Notes under the pieces: generated by a model | The model's input: only the letters and a program-made list of their open reading frames with translations | The model's database searches: none | Told to the model about the DNA's origin: nothing | Assembly: GCF_036588685.1 (NCBI RefSeq) | Contig: NC_086374.1 | Location: 30,062,886-30,126,885 of the forward strand | DNA from: Mytilus trossulus | Lineage: Eukaryota > Mollusca > Bivalvia > Mytilida > Mytilidae | DNA length: 64,000 nt | Direction: 5' to 3' | Shown: piece after piece, positions 1-13,100 of the stretch | Layout of the letters: every line of letters starts with the position of its first letter | Numbering within the stretch: the first letter of the stretch is position 1 | Position numbers and translations under genes: made by a program

Positions 1-975
1 AATAATGGTAATATTATGCAGTTTATCCTGGTATTATTAACCTATAATTACGGAATACTTTGGCACTTCTTCCTTTGTTCATAATTTGTTTACTTTTGTA
101 ATATAAATATTAGCAAGTGCATTGTGTTGTCCATTGACAGAATTCACAAAAGAAATATCGCATCATTCAGTCAACTACCTCAACCAGCAAAAATGTCGAA
201 CTTACGTTTTAAAGTACGTGCTTATAATTAAAACGAAAAGTACAATTTGAAATAAAAAAACTTTAGGGCAAGAGATTAAGTGATTTGAAATTGCGCGATT
301 GCTTATTCAGCTTCAGGACGAGGGAAAAAAACTAACAAGTTATACACTACATGTTGGTCAAAGAAGATCGACGCGGTGATTGACCGACATGATATTTGGA
401 CTGTCATTGAAAATTAGGGTATGATGGATAGGGACAACCACATGCTAGCAAATAAACCCAGATTTCCTGTAGTCAGTGACATGTTCACATGCCTGTCAAA
501 GCTGTCTGTTTCTGTAGTGATTTTCTTGTTGTATCTTAATGACATTGTCATTTCTGGAATTTAAATGGTTAATTTAAGATAGTCTGTGTTATATTTAATC
601 ACAACTTTTAAAGATTCTGAGGAACTGAGAGCATGATGTTTTGTGTTGTGAATTGTGTCGTTTACAAGAGTTCCATATGTCACTCCCAGTATACTGAAAG
701 AACAAACTTACAAATTAACGTTTATTCCGTGGGATTCTATACATATTGAACTCGCAAGTGAAGATCAAGTTCACTATTTTTGCATTTTCACTTTTTTCTA
801 TATAATTTTACGAATTGATAAAAAGTATACAACAATTACGAAATTTTATTCATGACCCCTTTCAAAACTTTATTCTCTGTTCAATTTATGTTTTGAAATC
901 ACTGTGACAAACTCTCATTCAAACCAATAAAAACTTTCAGTTATCATTTCGGATATTCGGACTTTAAAACCGGTT
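1..975. other. AT-rich stretch with no recognisable gene
   Basis: Only short open frames are present, none with a family signature or a convincing splice context. It ends where the Penelope-like reverse transcriptase remnant begins. Confidence 0.5.
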
Positions 976-2640
976 CGCATTGGAAAAAATGAAAAAGAGA
1001 AAATATCTTAATCATTACTGTGCCAACAAAGGTCTCGATGGGGTCAACTTAGGCAATATCATTCATCATAAATTAGTTCAGTCGAAAATACCTCCTTATT
1101 TCAAAGATCATCCTGTACCAATCATTTCTTATACCTATATATTAAACCTACTGCAACAAAAATTTTCAATTACTAACACGTTTTGCAGGTTCTCAATATT
1201 AACGACTTCAAGTCCAAATGTTGCAAAACACTTATCCTACCTCCATGACAAATATGTTATTGTCTTACAAATAAAGCCCAAAACAACATCATGTTTGTGT
1301 GTAAAACACAGTACATTAAGTGCTTGATAATCGAATTAGGTCTTGACAAATCACTTGGAAACTCAACATATACCCTCACGACACTTACCAAAGAGAAAAT
1401 CCGGGATAACCATATGTTCCTTTGGAATTTTGCCGAAAGATAAAGAACTGGATCTTTCATCACTGTATTGGATATCTAAACTACATAAGTGTCCTTACAA
1501 ACAACGGTATATTGCTGGGTCTTCCAAGTGCTCCACGAAACCTCTTTCTAAATTATTATCATCTATTTTATCAGCAATCAAAGCCGGGCTTCAGAGTTAT
1601 TTTGAAACTGTCTATTATAAAGGTGGCGTGCATCAGATATGGGTGGATACTAAAACATTCCAAAGATCTTTTAGAGTACATAGAATCTAACTCTCTTTCA
1701 TCTTGTTACATGTATAGTATCAAAACATTTGACTTTTCTACACTTTACACAAGTATTCCACACTCCAAACTAAAAGACAAATTGAAAGAGTTAGTATTGC
1801 TTTGTTTCATAAAAAAAAACGGCCAACGTAGATACAAGTATCTTGTCTTAGGGAGGGTTACATCCTACTATGTAAAAAATAACTCTTATTCAAACAAATA
1901 AATCTCTGAATCTGACATTATCAAGATACTTAATTTCTTGATTGACAACATATTTGTTACTTTCGGATGACGTGTTTTTCAACAGACTGTCGACATTACA
2001 ATGGGAACCAATTGTGCCCTCTTCTTGCCGACTTATTTCTTTATTATTATGAGGCTGCATTCATACAGGAACTTCTTATGAAGAAAGATAAGAAGTTAGC
2101 AACATCATTTAACTTTACTTTCTGCTATAAAGATGGTATTCTCTCACTAAATAATTCAAAATTTCGTTACTATGTTAAACGCATCAATCCAATCGAACTT
2201 GAGATAAAGGATACACCAGATACAGTTAAGTCGGCCTTGTATCTTGAATAACATCTAGAAATTGACAATGAGGGTCGGTTGAAAACAAAACTTTACGACA
2301 AATGAGATGAGTTCAGCTTTCCAATTGTGAACTTTTCATTTCTAAGTAGCAACATTCCAGTCGCACCTGAATACTGGGTATATATCTCCCAATTGATACG
2401 ACATTCCCGTGCTTGTCTTTCTATCATGATTTTCTTAATAAAGGGTTGCTGCCCACAGAAAGCTATCATACCAAGAGTTCCAAATGGTAAAGTTGAAATC
2501 TTCCCTTCGTAAATTTTATGGAGGTCATCGATTGGTTGACCGTTATGGAATAACCGTTTTACAGATGATATCGGATATGTTTCTTACGTCGTAACTACAA
2601 TACCCTTCCCTTTCATAAATGTGACTTATTGAATAAGACT
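976..2640 (+). pseudogene. Degenerate Penelope-like reverse transcriptase
   Basis: Conceptual translation in switching frames gives the core of a reverse transcriptase family I recall as common in bivalves. At about 1460-1640 it reads LYWISKLHKCPYKQRYIAG, the PKLHK-type motif of Penelope-like enzymes. An FDFSTLYTSIP palm motif lies near 1730, an MGTNCA motif near 2000, and LLADLFLYYYEA near 2020 in another frame. The catalytic YIDD box is ruined: the matching place near 2130 reads CYKDG. Several frameshifts and stops break the gene, so no protein can be made. The region continues into a 3' tail (2655-2905) that also accompanies the minus-strand copy at 8.9-9.8 kb. The Penelope assignment is from memory of the motif; a DIRS- or LINE-type source is less likely. 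Confidence 0.75.
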
Positions 2641-2654
2641 ATTTGCCGGATGTG

Positions 2655-2905
2655 TTAATACATGGGCAACACGACGGGTACCACATGTGGAGCAGGATCT
2701 GCTTACCCTTCCGGATCACCGAAGATCTCCCCTAGTTTTTGGTGGGGTTCGTGTTGCTTATTCTTTAGTTTTTTATGTTGTGTCATGTTTACTATTGTTT
2801 GTCTGTTTGTCTTTTTCATTTTTAGCCATGGTGCTGTCAGGTTTTTTTTCGATTTATGAGTTTGACTTCCCTCTGGTATCTTGCGTCCCTCTTTTACACT
2901 TATAA
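2655..2905 (+). repeat. 3' tail repeat of the Penelope-like element
   Basis: This segment runs from the GGGCAACACGACGGG area through GGAGCAGGATCTGCTTACCC to a T-rich end. Related copies occur at 3055-3265 on the same strand and at 8945-9175 in reverse, each time near reverse transcriptase debris. That makes it the 3' non-coding tail of the family. Small open frames inside it are not genes. Confidence 0.65.
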
Positions 2906-3054
2906 CCCTAACATTTATCAATGGGTCTATTTAGTCAAGGAGAGGGCTAGACTTAATAGACAAATTCTAAAATCTTTGGCGAATTGGTGATCCTGTTGGT
3001 AGTCAAATAAACAAAATTTATTATGTGATTTAGTTTAATATGGTCTACAAATGC

Positions 3055-3265
3055 AAAGGGATGTTGCACATTGAGCAGGATCTGCTTATCCTTCATGAAC
3101 ATCAGAGATCACTTCTGTTTTTGGAGTGGTTTGTGTTACTTAGTCTTTCGTTTTCTTTGGTGAGTTTTGTGTATTGTTAATTGTCTGATGGTCTTGTTAT
3201 TTTAGCCCTGTCATTGTCTTTTTATTTTCAACCTATGAGTTTAAATTTCCCTTTTGTATCTTATA
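3055..3265 (+). repeat. Second, diverged copy of the Penelope-like 3' tail
   Basis: It repeats the order seen at 2690-2880: a GAGCAGGATCTGCTTATCC box, then a TTTTTGG-GTGG-TTGTGTTACTTAGTC stretch, a T-rich tract and a CTATGAGTTT end. It has many substitutions. It probably marks an older insertion or a tandem duplication of the tail. Confidence 0.55.
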
Positions 3266-3853
3266 AAAAAAATTGAAAAAGACAGTTAAAACACCCTTCT
3301 CAAACTAACCTCAGTTTCAAGGTGACGCTAAAACATACTCTCATAAATGCAAATGACCTTTTTTTTTGTTAAATTCCAGCAAATATAACAATACTTCCAC
3401 AATGATTAAGAGAGGGTTTGGTGTTCTTTTTTTTTTTTAATCTTAGGACAAACTTAATAAACTGACAAGTTTTACAAGTTTTTAAGATATTCCTTTATAT
3501 ATACCAGATTTTAAACAATAATAACACTACAATTTTCATCAAATTTTGTATTACTAGACTAGATAAATTGTTACAACTAGTCTTCCTAACAGCATATTTT
3601 CATACATAGGCTGAATTTGTGGAAAGCTATTTCAAAACTATCTTTATAAACTCCTTTCTCAGAATAAAAAAAAATATTTCAACGTCGGTATCATTAACGA
3701 TGTTGAATTCAGAATGTCTGATTCTTTTGGAAGAAAGCAGTGGTTGGGCTATGCCATTAATAAGTACAAAGATATCTACTTTCATCGAGCCTAACGCAAT
3801 AAAAAAAGCACAAAGTACAGAGTTTTTCAACTCTTATAAAATTGAAAAAATGT
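3266..3853. other. 3' flank of the coiled-coil gene, nothing else seen
   Basis: AT-rich sequence with a poly-T run near 3430. It lies downstream of the minus-strand gene end. A plus-strand open frame here is the antisense shadow of the last coding exon. Confidence 0.4.
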
Positions 3854-3859
3854 TTTATT
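3854..3859 (-). promoter_or_regulatory. Candidate poly(A) signal of the coiled-coil gene
   Basis: On the minus strand AATAAA overlaps the TAA stop codon of the last exon. It is the nearest canonical signal; AT-rich sequence makes chance matches likely. Confidence 0.35.
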
Positions 3860-4118
3860 ATTTTGCGCTTTTTGAGACGTGGTTGAGTAGAATTCTGACT
3901 AATCTAGACAGATATTTGATTTGTTTGTCGAGAATATCACTATCTATTTTTATGTCTTCAATCTTAGAGTCCATATTAGTTTCCATGTCAGATTTGAATG
4001 TCTGTAATCTCGTTTCGGTTTCTTTGATATTTTTCACAAGGCCCTCCTTAACCTCTGTTATTTCTTCTTCAAATTTCTCTGATGAGCCTTTGTTTGAAGA
4101 TATGTGACTTCTCACCAT
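3858..4118 (-). CDS. Coiled-coil gene, last coding exon
   Basis: Acceptor with a long T tract (TTTTTTTTTACAG), then 86 codons and a TAA stop. Acidic/basic heptads (FEEEITEVKEGLVKNIKETE, SKIEDIKIDSDILDKQIKYL) point to a C-terminal coiled coil. Confidence 0.62.
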   Translation of the reverse strand: MVRSHISSNKGSSEKFEEEITEVKEGLVKNIKETETRLQTFKSDMETNMDSKIEDIKIDSDILDKQIKYLSRLVRILLNHVSKSAK

Positions 4119-7100
4119 CTGTAAAAAAAAAGTCAAATGTATGCCAAGGACTAATTGTACATAGCTATACAGCGTTATACTTGGTTCTAACCAATTACAT
4201 ATTTCAAATATCCTGGTAAACATCTTATGTCTAGAGATTATGACAAATAATGACATTTTATGTATTGAAATCTTTTTTCTATAGTTTCAATTCTTAATTT
4301 TATCAATAGTACATGTACTATTAATTATATTATCATCATTATTAGTATAATCGATATATCGTTATTTTTCAACAAACATGATTTCTACATGATACTGGAA
4401 TTTAGGAATAAAGAAAGTATGGGAAGCCTCTTAAAACATAAATGAAAAAAAGGACATTTCAGATTAGTTTTGTGTGCGTGTGACTATGTGTTTTTTTTTT
4501 CTATAGCAAGTACAGTGCTTATCCAAGTTGCTTATAACTAATTACATTTTTACCTTTCTGAAATCTTCATTACTGGACCCATCTATATGAACATTCTTCT
4601 CCAGGCTTTCCAGTTTCTTAACAACAGTTTGAATGAGGTTTTTAGCTTCCGCCTCTAAGAGACTTATCGTTCGGTCCAGTTGGTCCATTTCCTTTGTGTT
4701 CTTGTCTTTAATCAAGTCCTGAAGTGAGAAAACATTCGTGTAAGTCGTACTAGAATCGTTTGTCATTTGTTTGATATCAAAATTGTTGTAGAGGACAAGC
4801 ATATTTTAAAATTCGTTCTAATTTACTCTAAATTATAGAGGAAAAAACAAAGGTCAATTTAACAACACTCTCTGAATAAATCCACTTACTATGATTTATG
4901 TAAGGGTAATTCAATGATGGATTTAATTGTTTTTATCAATTTGTGTGTTATCGCCACTTTTGCATTATTGTGCTATTTCTAAGCAGTCAATTTTCATTGA
5001 TAGAGGACCAATTGGCAATCATGGAAGATGTTTTGTTTCCAGGCAATCGAGGCAGTAGAGAATTGTTTCAAATACACAAAGGGGGTTGCAACTAGACGAG
5101 AGAACGTAGAAAGACATCAAACAAAGAAAACAAAATCATTATAAGAACTCTGGATAAACAATGTTCAGATAAATCGACTAATCAAACTGCTGAAGAGTAA
5201 CCATGATAAATATCATAATAGAAAACGAGGTAACTGCCAAATTTGAAATGATTGAGAACCCCATAAAATAAGTTCAAATAAGCTAACAACAGATCTTTCA
5301 ATAGACAAAAAAATATGTTATTTCTCTAGATATACCAAAAGCCAGAAAGCAAATCAAAAACCGAAAAAAACCAGAAACTAATTGCAAGAAAGCTGCAGCT
5401 TTAAGCCTTTAAACCGACAAATAACAAAATGCTGAACATCACTGTTACCAACAATTTTAATTTAGTAAAAATATATAATGCTACCAAAACAAAATGACCG
5501 TAGTTTACATATGTTCAAATCTTGCCAATCGATTAGGAAGAGGGAAACACAAATTGAGGGAAATGTTGGTTGTAAAGTGACAGATTCACTACATCTGATA
5601 TTTTGAAGATTGATTTTCGTTTTGTCTTTTTGAAAATTATATGTGAATTCTGCTTTAATTGAAAACAAAACAAGTCCGCCTGAAGAGGAAATAAGTTCTC
5701 ATAAGAATTCTGATTGTTTGCCGAAATATTAATCTACCAAAGTCAACAAACTTGTTGTCGATCAAAATGTCCAGCATTTTGATGATATCATCGTCGATGT
5801 GTTTGTTGTACAAAAAGTTGAACACAAAAAAAAGAATTTAAAGGCAAATAATCATCGAGGTTCTTCCCAAAGAGAGCAATTGATTCATTGTATGTACTAG
5901 TATTTATCTTTTAAGGAATGAGGTATTGTTTCTGCACATATCTTTTATGGAAAATATATACTACTTCTGGTACAAATGAACTATGTCGCGTTATATATCA
6001 TCCGATATCGGACTATTTGGTGCCGACTCTGTTTTCTACAGCTAATCGACGCCATTAACTATTAGATAACTTGAAATTACAGGAAGACATAAAACGAATA
6101 GGAAATTGGACAACACAATGCATGACATTTCAATTGACCAAATGTTATAAACACTAGAAAAACAATATGTTTGATATCACTACAATAGACATCAAATGGA
6201 CGTATTTCTCCAAACATTTGAAAATGGAGTAATAGAAGTTCCTTCATAACATAAGTTCCAAAAGGAAAGAATAGTCTGGAATATTATTTCCACAGGAATA
6301 AATATTACAGTAAATGTTCCTAACGGAATAAATGGTATAGAATATTTGTTCCAACCGGTATAGGTATTATGACAATGTTTATAATAAAGTTTCCATTGGA
6401 AATTCTGTTAGGTGGAACAAATATACGTTGACACCACTAGCGTAAACTAAACTGACTGAGGCACATTAATGATAATATAGACTGATGTTTCGAAAGTGAG
6501 CCGTGCCATGTTGGTATGAGCAAGTAAAATCACCAGCGTACAAAGAGTCTATATGACCAATCATTGAATATATAAGTGCTGCCTGGATTCCCCTTCAAAC
6601 TTATCTGCAGGAAAATTAGAAAACTTTCAAAAGAGAGCGGTCCGAATTGCATCAATTATTTCGATTCTGAATAGAACAATTAAGGTTATTTCGGTGTCCG
6701 ATAAGTATAAGTGAAAAAGCGTTTGTGTAGGCTCTCTCATGAACCTCTCTTTTTTGTTTGTAAAGAAGCAAACGGCGGGCACTGTGATTTTTCAGAGGGA
6801 GTAGTTTGAACAGTCAGCACGAAAGGTTGTCGTATCTATGTCAAATAAGTCAATTTCGGAATGCAGCACATTACAGTCAAAATAAATGAATTAGTAACAG
6901 CATGAGCACCATTTTAGAGATTGAAAGTGTTTTAAAGTTAAGGAAATATATATTAAGTGCATGATAATTAGATAAAATTAATTATTCTTAACAAGTCAGT
7001 ATACGCATGTGCAAACACATTTTATTGGATTTAGAGCATGGGTTTGTTCACAAAGCGAAAGAAGCACGTCATATTAGAATTACAAATTCCATATGTACAG

Positions 7101-10100
7101 ATATCATGTATTCAGACAATTAGCCAGAACAGTTTAATATAAATCCAGATTTCTTCTAAATACTTTGAAGTACTTGAACTCATTACCACTGGAAATTTTC
7201 ACAGGAGAAAATAATCAACAGACCAAGTAAGATATGTATAGTCAGTGGGTATATTGATACGCAATGTCTTGAAATCCATCGGACGCATCAACGTAGCATT
7301 TAAAGATAGAGATCAATATGTATTGTGTTGGAATAACCATAAGCTTAACTTTAACTTCAAAGTCAACCAGTTGTCTTCGTTAATAAAATATTATGTATTT
7401 ATTTTACCATGGTGATATTGAGGATGAATTTCATATTATTTTCAAAATGTCCAAAATATGTTAACATAAGAAAATTGTAAATCAAAAACCATAATTATAC
7501 AAGTACATCTTTTTTTTTTAAAGATTTGTTCCGTTATTGTCAATAAAGAATGTTAAGGAAAAGTCTGATTTAGGTAAATATCTAAAAAGGCCACCGATAT
7601 ATTATGACTTTTGTACAACTACTGTTGCCTGTATATAAAATTTCAGGACAATCCTTTAAATGATTTCTACTATATGATATTGCCTCTGATTTTACTAGTA
7701 TGTAAAATGTTCTGTGGGATTTTGTCTGATGCTCGGTCTGTTTCTGTGTGTGTTACATTTTAGTGTTATATCGTTATTCTCCTCTTATATTTAATGCGTT
7801 TCCCTCGGTTTTAGTTTTTTACCCCGATTTTGTTTTCTGTCCATAGATTTATGAGTTTTGAACAGCGGTATACTACTGTTGTCTTTATGATATACATAGA
7901 TATAGGAAGATGTGGTGTGAGTGCCAATGAGACAACTCTCCATCCAAATAACAATTTTAAAAAAGTAAACCATGATAGGTCAATGTACGGCCTTCAACAC
8001 GGAGCCTTGGCCTACACCGAACAACAAGCTATAAAGGGCCCCAAAATTACTAGTGTAAAACCATTCAAACGGGAAAACCAACGGTCTACTCTACATAAAA
8101 AAAAAAAAAAAATGAGAAACAAGAAACACGTATAGATTAAACATGTATATATTTATGATATACATATAAGCTGTGTTGCTTCTTATCGGAAATAAAGGAA
8201 CTAGTAAATAAAGTAAAACTTGTGTCAAGAAGAATTTTCTAAAGTTAAAGAAAACATTCATAATTGATTTAAAAAATCGTAAAAAGGCAGGCTAGACATT
8301 GTCATTGATTAACACTGTGACTATTAACAACATGAAGACAAACCCACATATTACATAATAATTTTAATCGATACATTTTATCCCCAATTTAGCAGTTGAC
8401 ACTGCGCAGAGGAATAATTACTAGTATTAAAAAGCAGAAATTGTTTGGAAATGAAATCATAGATTTTTGGTGCATATCATTATATGAATTTATAATTTAA
8501 AAATCCTTGACGAAATAAAACGAAAAAAAGAATTATAATATGAGTAAGTTTTTGTGATTTTAACCCTGCATGCAAGCAGGAAACAATACGCTTATTGTTT
8601 GCTTTATTTATGGAATCCTACCTCTATGTTGAGCACCCAGTGTTCACTAATCTAACATAAAATTGAGAAAGAAAATCTAAGTAATCTGTTATGTATATAA
8701 GAGTTACAGGTTTCAAAGTTAGATATATACAAGAATACAAAAGAAGTTCATACATAACATAGATTGATAGTAAATAAACAGATTATTTGTACTTGCTATT
8801 TAAATCGAAACAGGAGAAAAAGTTGGTGAGCATCAGTTTGTACAGATTATACAAATCAAATTATTTCGAACAGACGAGTGTGCATTACATATATTGTCTA
8901 TGTATAATAAAGATTAAATCTGTGATTGTATATTATGTTCATTTATTTGACTTATTGGAATAACATAGAGGTGAAAAAATACTCATTCAAACTCAAAAAT
9001 AGAAAATAAACTGACAAAGCCATGACTACAAACGAAAAAAAAACAACATAGAAAACTAAAGACTGAGCGACACCAAACAAACCAAAACATTGGAGGATTT
9101 CAGATGCTCCTGCGGGATAACCAGGTCCTGCTCCAAATGTGTCACCGTCGTTTTTGCTCATGTTAGTGCAAACCGGGGATAAGTCTATAAATTTGGGAAG
9201 GTCTCATTTGTCGAAAAGGGGACGGATTGTATTCACGATATTTGAAACATCATATCAACTGGGAGATATATACTCCGTATACAGGCACTGCTTGTATATT
9301 GTTTATTAAATTGGAAAGTTAACAATTGGAAAGCTGTAATCATGTCTCTTTTGTTTGTCAACCAATCTGCATTATCAATATAAGAGGCAGACTTAATTGT
9401 TAATATTATCTGTTGTATACTTTATCCCAAGTTCAATGGGACAAAAGCGTTCAACATAGTCATTAAATTTTGAATTATGTAGTGAGAGAATATCATCTTC
9501 ATATAGCAAAAAAAATAAGTTAACCGATACTGATAACTTATTTTTTTTTATTCCTTTGCAGTTCCTTTATGAAGTCCACCCCCTGTTGATACTGAAACAA
9601 GTCGTCACGAAGAGAGGACAGTTGGTTCCCATGAGAATGTCGCCGGAATGTTTGTAGACAAACACGTCCTCCAAACGTTACTAATATGTTGTCAATAAAA
9701 AATTTCAAACATTTTGACCATGTTTCTTTCAGATTTAGAGAGGTTTCTTGCAGCACTTGGAAGACCCAGCAATATACCGTTGATCTCACTGTTGTTTGTA
9801 AGGAAACTTGTGTAGTTGAGGTATCAAATGGAGTGATGGACTAGTTCATTTATTCATCATTGGTTAAAAGACCAAAGGAAAATTGAACAGACCTATGAAT
9901 AGTATCATAACAGAATAAGACAAGGGAAATAGCTTTTTTCTTATTCTTTTTTACTCAAATGCGTTTGCTTTTATTTTTAACATATTGTGCTATTGACCTA
10001 AGTTGTATGGTTAAGAAAATGATATTATCTTTTGGAATAACCTTTTGCTTTGATAATGCAAACATAGACCTATATAGTAGCTAACTTCTACGTAATTTGA

Positions 10101-13100
10101 TCTCAGGTTGAAAGTTGTCTGAATACTAAGGCTTTTCTACCTCAGGCATAGATTACCTTAGCTGTATTTGGCAAAACTTTTAGTCCTGGCCTTAAAGGCA
10201 TAAAACTTTGTTCAGTGCTCGGAGCACAAAAATCATGCTCGAAACATGAAATCCAGCAATTTGATTGGTTGATTTTGGAGTCTGAGTGCAAAAAACATGC
10301 TCCAAATTTTTATGACCGCAAGGCCTGGTATCTATGATGAGTTTATTTGCATGACATTAGTAGTTTAAAAACTTCCTCATTTCAAAACTAAATAAATGTG
10401 GGTCAATGACCAAGTAATGATCGGTACATTTGATTCAGTTACTGAACTAAGTATTCCCTTATAAAAGGGTGGTTGTCAATAAAATCTTACAGAATTTTAA
10501 AATAACAAAAGATGTAAAGATTGAAAGTAGCAGATTGGGCTAATTTTTAAATAACATATATTCCAACATACTATGTGTATTGAGCGAACCATCCCAATCT
10601 AATTAAAATATTGATCTCTGATTACGTTATTACTGCATATGCAGTATAACGTAATCAGAGATCAATATTTTAATTAGATTGCTCATATGCAGTATAACGT
10701 AATCAGAGATCAATATTTTAATTAGATTGCGAACCATCCATGCCCCCTTCATTCGCACTTTGAAACGAAATCGGCCGCGATACGTTCAGATACATTAGTT
10801 ATGTATAGAGTAATGTCATTTCATTGGAAGTTTCTATTAGTATTTTGTTACCATATCATTTTTCCATGTGATTCTTTCTTCCTTCAGTTTAGTAGTGATG
10901 CTGTTGTTTGTTCTCGCTAAGGACTTCAATGCGGCTTTTTTCCACACTTGTAAGGCATTTCTGGTGAACATGTTAGAGGTATGAACTCTACCTCTTATGC
11001 TGTCCATGTAAATTCTCCTCTTCTCATCCGATGCGTATAATTCCTTCTTGATACAATTAATCAATGACTCGATCTCATCGTTCAGCTTACATAGCTCCAA
11101 TATATTCTGTAGATGAATTATGGAAGAATATTAAAATTAAAAACGTATTTGACGTATATCTGCTAAATCAAATTGGATATGCGCATTTTCTATGAAATTG
11201 TGCTACTTGGTTTGATTTCTTTTCGCATATGAAAAAACCATATCGAAATCCCTCAATCGTTTTATAGTCACATATCTTAATACTTGAAATAAATTAAAAA
11301 AATAAATAGAAGGTGAACAATGGCATTTTACGGATGAGTAATTTGTCGTAAAGGTGGGTATATATATATATTTTTACTGTAGTGTTAACATGATTTGCCA
11401 TAGGAAACTATGATAATTACTCTGACCCAAAATCAAACTAAGATATACACAAAGTATTAAAGAAAATGTCAATGAATTGTTATAAAAGGGTTCGGAGGAT
11501 TTATATAAATATACAAAAGAGGTATAAAGCAATGCAACGAAAATGTTTTGGTAAGAAAATTCCAATTAATAATTCGGATAAAAAAAACCACATAGGGTGC
11601 ATGAGGACACACTATGTTTGAGATTATAAGAAAGTTTCAACAAAAGTTGCAATTGGCCTGCGAGGAGTTGCGGATACAAAATGTGAGACATTAAAACAAA
11701 GTTATTTGCAAAATCCATGCATGCATGGCAAAGGAAATATAAATAAAAAATACTTCTGACCAAAAAATAGGAGGAGGAGGACATTGTATTTTATATGAAA
11801 TCATTCTGAAACAGTCTCATTAAATCATGATATTAAAGAGTTTAAGGAAGAGATGCAGATACACATACGTTTTATCATTCTGAAACAGTCTCATTAAATC
11901 ATGATATTAAAGAGTTTAAGGAAGAGATGCAGATACACATACGTTTTATCATTCTGAAACAGTCTCATTAAATCATGATATTAAAGAGTTTAAGGAAGAG
12001 ATGCAGATACACATACGTTTTATAGAGTCTTATAATGTACATATATGAAGTTCCATTTTCAAAGTTCAAAAACCTTATCCATAGAAGAATATCAGTACTT
12101 TTCAGAAAAAAATAAGCTCTATTGAGCATTTATTTTGTTTTATTTTTAGCCCCAATCACTATTCAGATTAACCCCCCAAAAAAAACAATCAAGAGGCCCT
12201 CAAGATCCTGATTCGCTCACCTGTATTTGTTTGCCTAGATTGGAGAAGATTTTGATCATTTTGTGTAAAAATGTCTTTAATAACTCCTTATTAAAGGAAC
12301 AATTGACAATTTTGGTTATTTTGACTTTTTTAGGTCTTACTTTATGGAAGCGCATATGGTACACCCCTTGTAAAGTTATTTTGTTGCTAATAAGTCAGAA
12401 TTGTTAGTTAAGTTGTGTGTTATAAGCTGGAATCTTATCATCAAATTGAAGTCAAGTTGTCGGAATGATGTTGGAAAATTGTTTTACAATGTCGACTTGC
12501 TAATATAAATATAATGGCATAGTAATAAGAAGTTGACATGTTGTATTCAACTTGTTAATTGATTAAGTCGACAACTTGTTTATTTGATATTAAATCATCA
12601 TGTTGAAGTCAACTTGTCGGAATGATAGAGAAATAGTTTTCATTACAATGTCGACTTGCTAATATTAATGTAAATGACATAAAATAAGAAGTCGAATTGT
12701 TAATTAATTAAAAGTCAACTTGCTTATTTGATGTTAACTTTATTCGTTCTCACGGTCAGATTCCCACGGTCCGTATTTTACTTCCTGTGCTGACTAATTA
12801 AAGATGGAGATCGACAGCAACAACATCAGCGGGAGCAGTGGAAACGAGTCATAAGTAAGTTTATATTTGTTTTCTTTGGAATCTTAGCATAATATTTCAA
12901 TATGAAGCAATACTGAACACAAAATGAAATAGATCATAGGGAGAAAAAACGTTATTGTTTAAATGAAAGGGCATTGAAATGTTACAGTTTAATGTGAACT
13001 GTGATAAGATCTAGACGTCTGCTATTATTAAAGATATATTCTACTTAAAGGGTTTGACCCCTCTCCCCACCAACCCATCACAAGTACACTACCCGCTCTG

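Noticed and set aside
2662..2921. Overlapping open frames on both strands
   Set aside because: They fall in the Penelope-like 3' tail, which recurs in other places with broken frames.
3619..4107. 162-codon plus-strand open frame
   Set aside because: Antisense shadow of the last exon of the minus-strand coiled-coil gene, whose splice sites and phase fit.
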